Positions 61,211 through 64,000 of a DNA stretch of 64,000 nucleotides are shown here, in pieces. The DNA comes from Leptolyngbya sp. NIES-2104. Its GTDB lineage: Bacteria; Cyanobacteriota; Cyanobacteriia; Leptolyngbyales; Leptolyngbyaceae. The notes beneath the pieces are model-generated. The model saw only the letters and a list, made by a program, of their open reading frames with translations, was not told where the DNA came from and searched no databases. Location of the stretch: NCBI RefSeq assembly GCF_001485215.1, contig NZ_BBWW01000002.1, forward strand, positions 35,564 through 99,563, given 5' to 3'. Position 1 is the first letter of the stretch, and each line of letters begins with the position of its first letter. Both the position numbers and the translations under genes were made by a program.

Positions 61211-62971
61211 TTGGGCAGGAGGTGTCATATCGTTATCTCAATTTCAGCCAAATCATTTAGCTCTGTGAATGAGTGGGATAATCAATTCCTGTCTCTATTT
61301 CCGCATCGCTACGACTACATTTGGGCAGAGCATCCTCACTCCGGCGCAAAGGTGAATTGGCAAACTGAGACTCGCCATCCTTTGAGCGATCGCTTAATTC
61401 AACAAGGTGCATATCTCTATGGCGTTCGCTTCGGCGCAGAAACTCAGTACTGTTTGCTTGATATTGACGTTAGAAGCCCCTATCACCCCAATCGTGACCC
61501 ATTTGCTATCAAACGCATTGCAGAGGCATTAGAGCCATTGGGACTGGTCGAATACATCATTTGTACCTCCAGCTACAGCGGCGGGCTGCATCTCTATTTT
61601 CCATTCTCGAAGGCGCAGAGTAGTTGGCAGTTCGCGATCGCAGTTGCAACCCTGCTCGAAAACTCCGGCTTCAAACTCATTCCTGGACAACTTGAGACGT
61701 TCCCTAACCCAAAACCTTACATTGCAGGCGGAACTCCTAGCTTATTTAATTCTCATCGTCTGCCGATGCAAACGGGGTCTTACCTTCTCAATCAAGAGTT
61801 TCAACCGATTTGGAGTACTCAGCAGACGTTTATTCAGCGATGGCAGTTCGCTCAAAACCGCAATGACTTAGATACCAAAACGCTGAAGCAAATTCTCAAG
61901 CAAGCAAAACGGCGAGTGTTTCAGGTATCTGGGAAAGCAGAAAAGTTTATCAATGATTTGAATGCAGAAATCGAACTCGGTTGGACAGGCTACGGGCAAA
62001 CCAATCGTTTGTTAGGGCGCATTGCGATGCGATCGTACATCTTTCATCACGTCCTATCTGGTGGGCAACCGTTGGAAGGAGAAGCACTGATTAAAGCGAT
62101 CGTCGAAACCGCAAAAGCTCTTCCTGGCTATCAGGAATGGTGTCGGCATCAGCATGAGATTGAACATCGTGCAGAAGAGTGGGCAAATTGTATTCAATCC
62201 AGCCACTACTTTCACTATGGAGAGCCGCAAGGCAAATTCAAAGCAAAATCAGAAGTGTTAGAAAGTGCGAACACTGCGTGGCGCGAAGCGTGCGATCAAG
62301 CTCCTTCTTGGAATCAACAACAGTTGGAATCAGCGCGCGATCGGATTAGAAGTGCGATCGTGGATCTGCTCGAAAAAGGAACTCTACCAATAAATGCAAC
62401 TGCAAGATTCAAAGTATTAGTTCAATACAAAATTGGTGGCGGTTCACTTTATCGTCATCGAGATTTGTGGCATCCAAGCTTTCTCACAGATGCTTCATTC
62501 GGCTTCTCTGAGCTAGATCTTGATCAAAAACAACAATACAATCAGAACTCAAACCCTACTTTGGAGGTCGAGAATACTGCAAGCTTATTACCTAGCAATG
62601 GCGGTAATAGTAATCCTAGCAATGCTCCTAACGCTCTAATTCTCCATCATTCTGATTCTATCGGTCGTAATACGTTGTGGAATCAGCCTTGCAAGGAGAT
62701 CGCTCAAGACTCTCAGAATCTATCGATTGAGCCGCAAACTGTACCAGAACAACAAGCATGGCAAGAAGCGCATCAAGCAGCAATGCAAATCGCTCAACAG
62801 CAGCACTCGACTGAGCGAGAACCATCAGAGAGTCAATTGGTGCAAATGCAACAGTATTTTGATTCCGGCGATCCGATTTTGCAAGCAGAAGCTTTGGCAT
62901 GGTCGCGATTCCATCCAGGATGGTTAAGACTTGATTCGCTGCACTGCGATCGTGAATCTATCTCCGATTAG
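61211..62971 (+). CDS. Primase-polymerase (AEP)-like plasmid replication protein
   Basis: The frame from TTG 61211 gives 586 residues. The N-terminal third shows an archaeo-eukaryotic primase core: YCLLDIDVRSPYHP with the catalytic Asp pair, then CTSSYSGGLHLYFPF (S-x-H motif), and a downstream His. The middle is helical, and the C-terminus is Gln/Asn-rich and variable. Such PrimPol-like proteins replicate many cyanobacterial plasmids. The true start is uncertain: AGGAGG lies at 61218-61223, too late for TTG 61211, and an in-frame GTG lies at 61265. It follows the iteron region directly. Confidence 0.75.
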   Translation: MGRRCHIVISISAKSFSSVNEWDNQFLSLFPHRYDYIWAEHPHSGAKVNWQTETRHPLSDRLIQQGAYLYGVRFGAETQYCLLDIDVRSPYHPNRDPFAIKRIAEALEPLGLVEYIICTSSYSGGLHLYFPFSKAQSSWQFAIAVATLLENSGFKLIPGQLETFPNPKPYIAGGTPSLFNSHRLPMQTGSYLLNQEFQPIWSTQQTFIQRWQFAQNRNDLDTKTLKQILKQAKRRVFQVSGKAEKFINDLNAEIELGWTGYGQTNRLLGRIAMRSYIFHHVLSGGQPLEGEALIKAIVETAKALPGYQEWCRHQHEIEHRAEEWANCIQSSHYFHYGEPQGKFKAKSEVLESANTAWREACDQAPSWNQQQLESARDRIRSAIVDLLEKGTLPINATARFKVLVQYKIGGGSLYRHRDLWHPSFLTDASFGFSELDLDQKQQYNQNSNPTLEVENTASLLPSNGGNSNPSNAPNALILHHSDSIGRNTLWNQPCKEIAQDSQNLSIEPQTVPEQQAWQEAHQAAMQIAQQQHSTEREPSESQLVQMQQYFDSGDPILQAEALAWSRFHPGWLRLDSLHCDRESISD

Positions 62972-63030
62972 ATGAAATTCGCGATTGCAAAGCTCAAAGG
63001 ATCGAGTGTGCCCAGTTTTGAGAAGACTTC

Positions 63031-64000
63031 CTAATCAGGCATTTCTTCAATACTGAGTGGCTCTCTCTTTGGCTGTTGGTTCATCTCGTGGCGGTAATGA
63101 CTAGAAGCTTCATAGACCTCCCGGCGAAGACGCTGAATTGCACCAAGCGGTTGATGCGCTGCGAGCGTATGCCACGGGCTGAAAGACAGCACCTCATCCA
63201 CGTAAACCTGACGGGCTGGACTATATGCCTCCTGAATCCCAATTGAGATTTTAGCGATCGCTTGATAAGGACTCTCTTGCTCTGACCAACGAACCGAAGC
63301 ATCTTCGATCGGCATGGTTTCCAGATTGGTGCAGAGTTGGACACGCAATTCATACTCAGCCGACTGCTCTCGAAAGAACTCCACAATCAAATCACGCAGA
63401 GTGGAAGAATTTTGTATTTCAATTCTCTTACCAATTAGCGGTTGAAAACTTGCAGAGAGGGGAACTGCGCTGAACTTCGCAACGTAGTCTCCATAACGCA
63501 GGGCAGCAGAGCTATAGTAAGTTTCTCCTAAAATATGAGTTTCAGGTTGCGTAATGCCCAATGAAGTCGGATAAAGGTCAATACCCACTTTTTGAGTCAG
63601 AGCATTCACCGTGCGGGCAGTGAGTCCTAACAGTTGTTGTGCTTCCTCTGGGGCGCTAACGACCACCTTTTCTTGAAGTAATTGTTCAGGCAGAAAGCGA
63701 GCGAGATTCCCCGATGGAAACACTGGACTGTTAATCATTAGAAAATCTTGAGTTACAGCATCAGGTTTGGTAACTAGCAGTTTCGGTCCTGCTACGCCAA
63801 TCACTTTAATTCCGATGCCACGAAAGGTCGAGAGACTATCGGGCAAAATGTCACCCGGAACACTGGAGAAGCGGATCATTACAGGGTATGTTCGGGGTTC
63901 GCGAAATAATCCTTGAGCCAGATGAGCCGGTGGTTGTCGTAAATTTGCAGCTCACCCTTCAGTCCGCCATGACCTTTGGCATGAGCGCCGCGCATGGCAT
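63031..64000 (-). pseudogene. Catalase-family gene split by a frameshift, running off the window
   Basis: The longer part (63879-63031, 282 residues) has the heme-catalase-like features RFSSVPGDILPDSLS, GIGIKVIGVAG and the C-terminal YVDEVLSFSPWHTLAAHQPLG. The missing upstream part is found in another frame at 63880-64000: MRGAHAKGHGGLKGELQ and DYFANPEHTL, ending in TAA. TAA and the next ATG overlap as TAATG. Homologues read HT(V/L)MIRFSS without a break, so a one-base change has split the gene, unless re-initiation rescues it. The true start may lie beyond base 64000. Confidence 0.75.

Overview
The window looks like a large plasmid (or plasmid-like replicon) of a filamentous, Leptolyngbya-like cyanobacterium. 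The HIP1 octamer GCGATCGC recurs throughout, and the gene families are cyanobacterial: the CoaR/CoaT cobalt pair, four-helix Cys-rich copper proteins, DUF4396, COG4705 and a two-domain DUF4333-like protein. Plasmid character is inferred from a candidate replication region at 58.1-63.0 kb. It has a large HTH protein, about 1 kb of non-coding DNA with at least seven iteron-like repeats, and a primase-polymerase-like protein. No tRNA, rRNA or CRISPR array was seen.

0-19.6 kb is a metal and metalloid resistance island. Copper comes first: two Cys-rich copper-binding proteins, a multicopper oxidase, DUF4396, then a copZ-copA-cupredoxin-merR operon. Cobalt follows: divergent coaR/coaT with a 12-bp-arm operator inside a promoter with a 20-bp spacer. 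Arsenic is last: arsR, a PstS-like lipoprotein, acr3, arsC, a phosphatase, arsH and a second arsR. Truncated flavin disulfide reductases lie at the left edge of the copper block and inside the arsenic block. 19.6-24.4 kb holds a MalT-like regulator, two methyltransferases and a DUF1772 membrane protein.

24.5-42.7 kb is an envelope/lipid region tied together by ten copies of one promoter element: CTTTCCGAGTTCTTGAC, then exactly 10 nt, then a TAnnnT -10 hexamer. The 17-mer is a pair of hexamers 11 bp apart, the layout of an OmpR/PhoB-type class II site. It precedes a PAP2 phosphatase, a candidate small RNA, a PepSY protein, a COG4705 membrane protein, a six-gene operon, a peptidoglycan-binding protein, an LptF/G permease, a small ORF cut by an IS5-family element, a type III polyketide synthase operon and mbfA. 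The six-gene operon (two glycosyltransferases, cysteate-synthase homologue, DedA, GH3 amide synthetase, PLP decarboxylase) reads as a possible route from phosphoserine and sulfite via cysteate and taurine to an N-acyl amide. That pathway is inference. The PKS operon resembles phenolic-lipid (alkylresorcinol) operons.

44-58 kb carries a Ca2+/H+ antiporter and then a probable defence region. A 1440-residue P-loop NTPase has a C-terminal PD-(D/E)XK-like nuclease. A small protein and a 1156-residue protein share a short Gly/Asn/Gln motif at the C-terminus of one and the N-terminus of the other, the layout of bacterial NLR-associated amyloid signalling pairs. Two single genes (a DUF6788-like protein and a DUF1016 nuclease) are each bracketed by the same TTCTTATGTACA palindrome, and a third gene is bracketed by a different one. 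The window ends in a catalase-like gene broken by a TAATG frameshift. Several decayed gene fragments (mbfA relic, membrane-protein tails) show active turnover.
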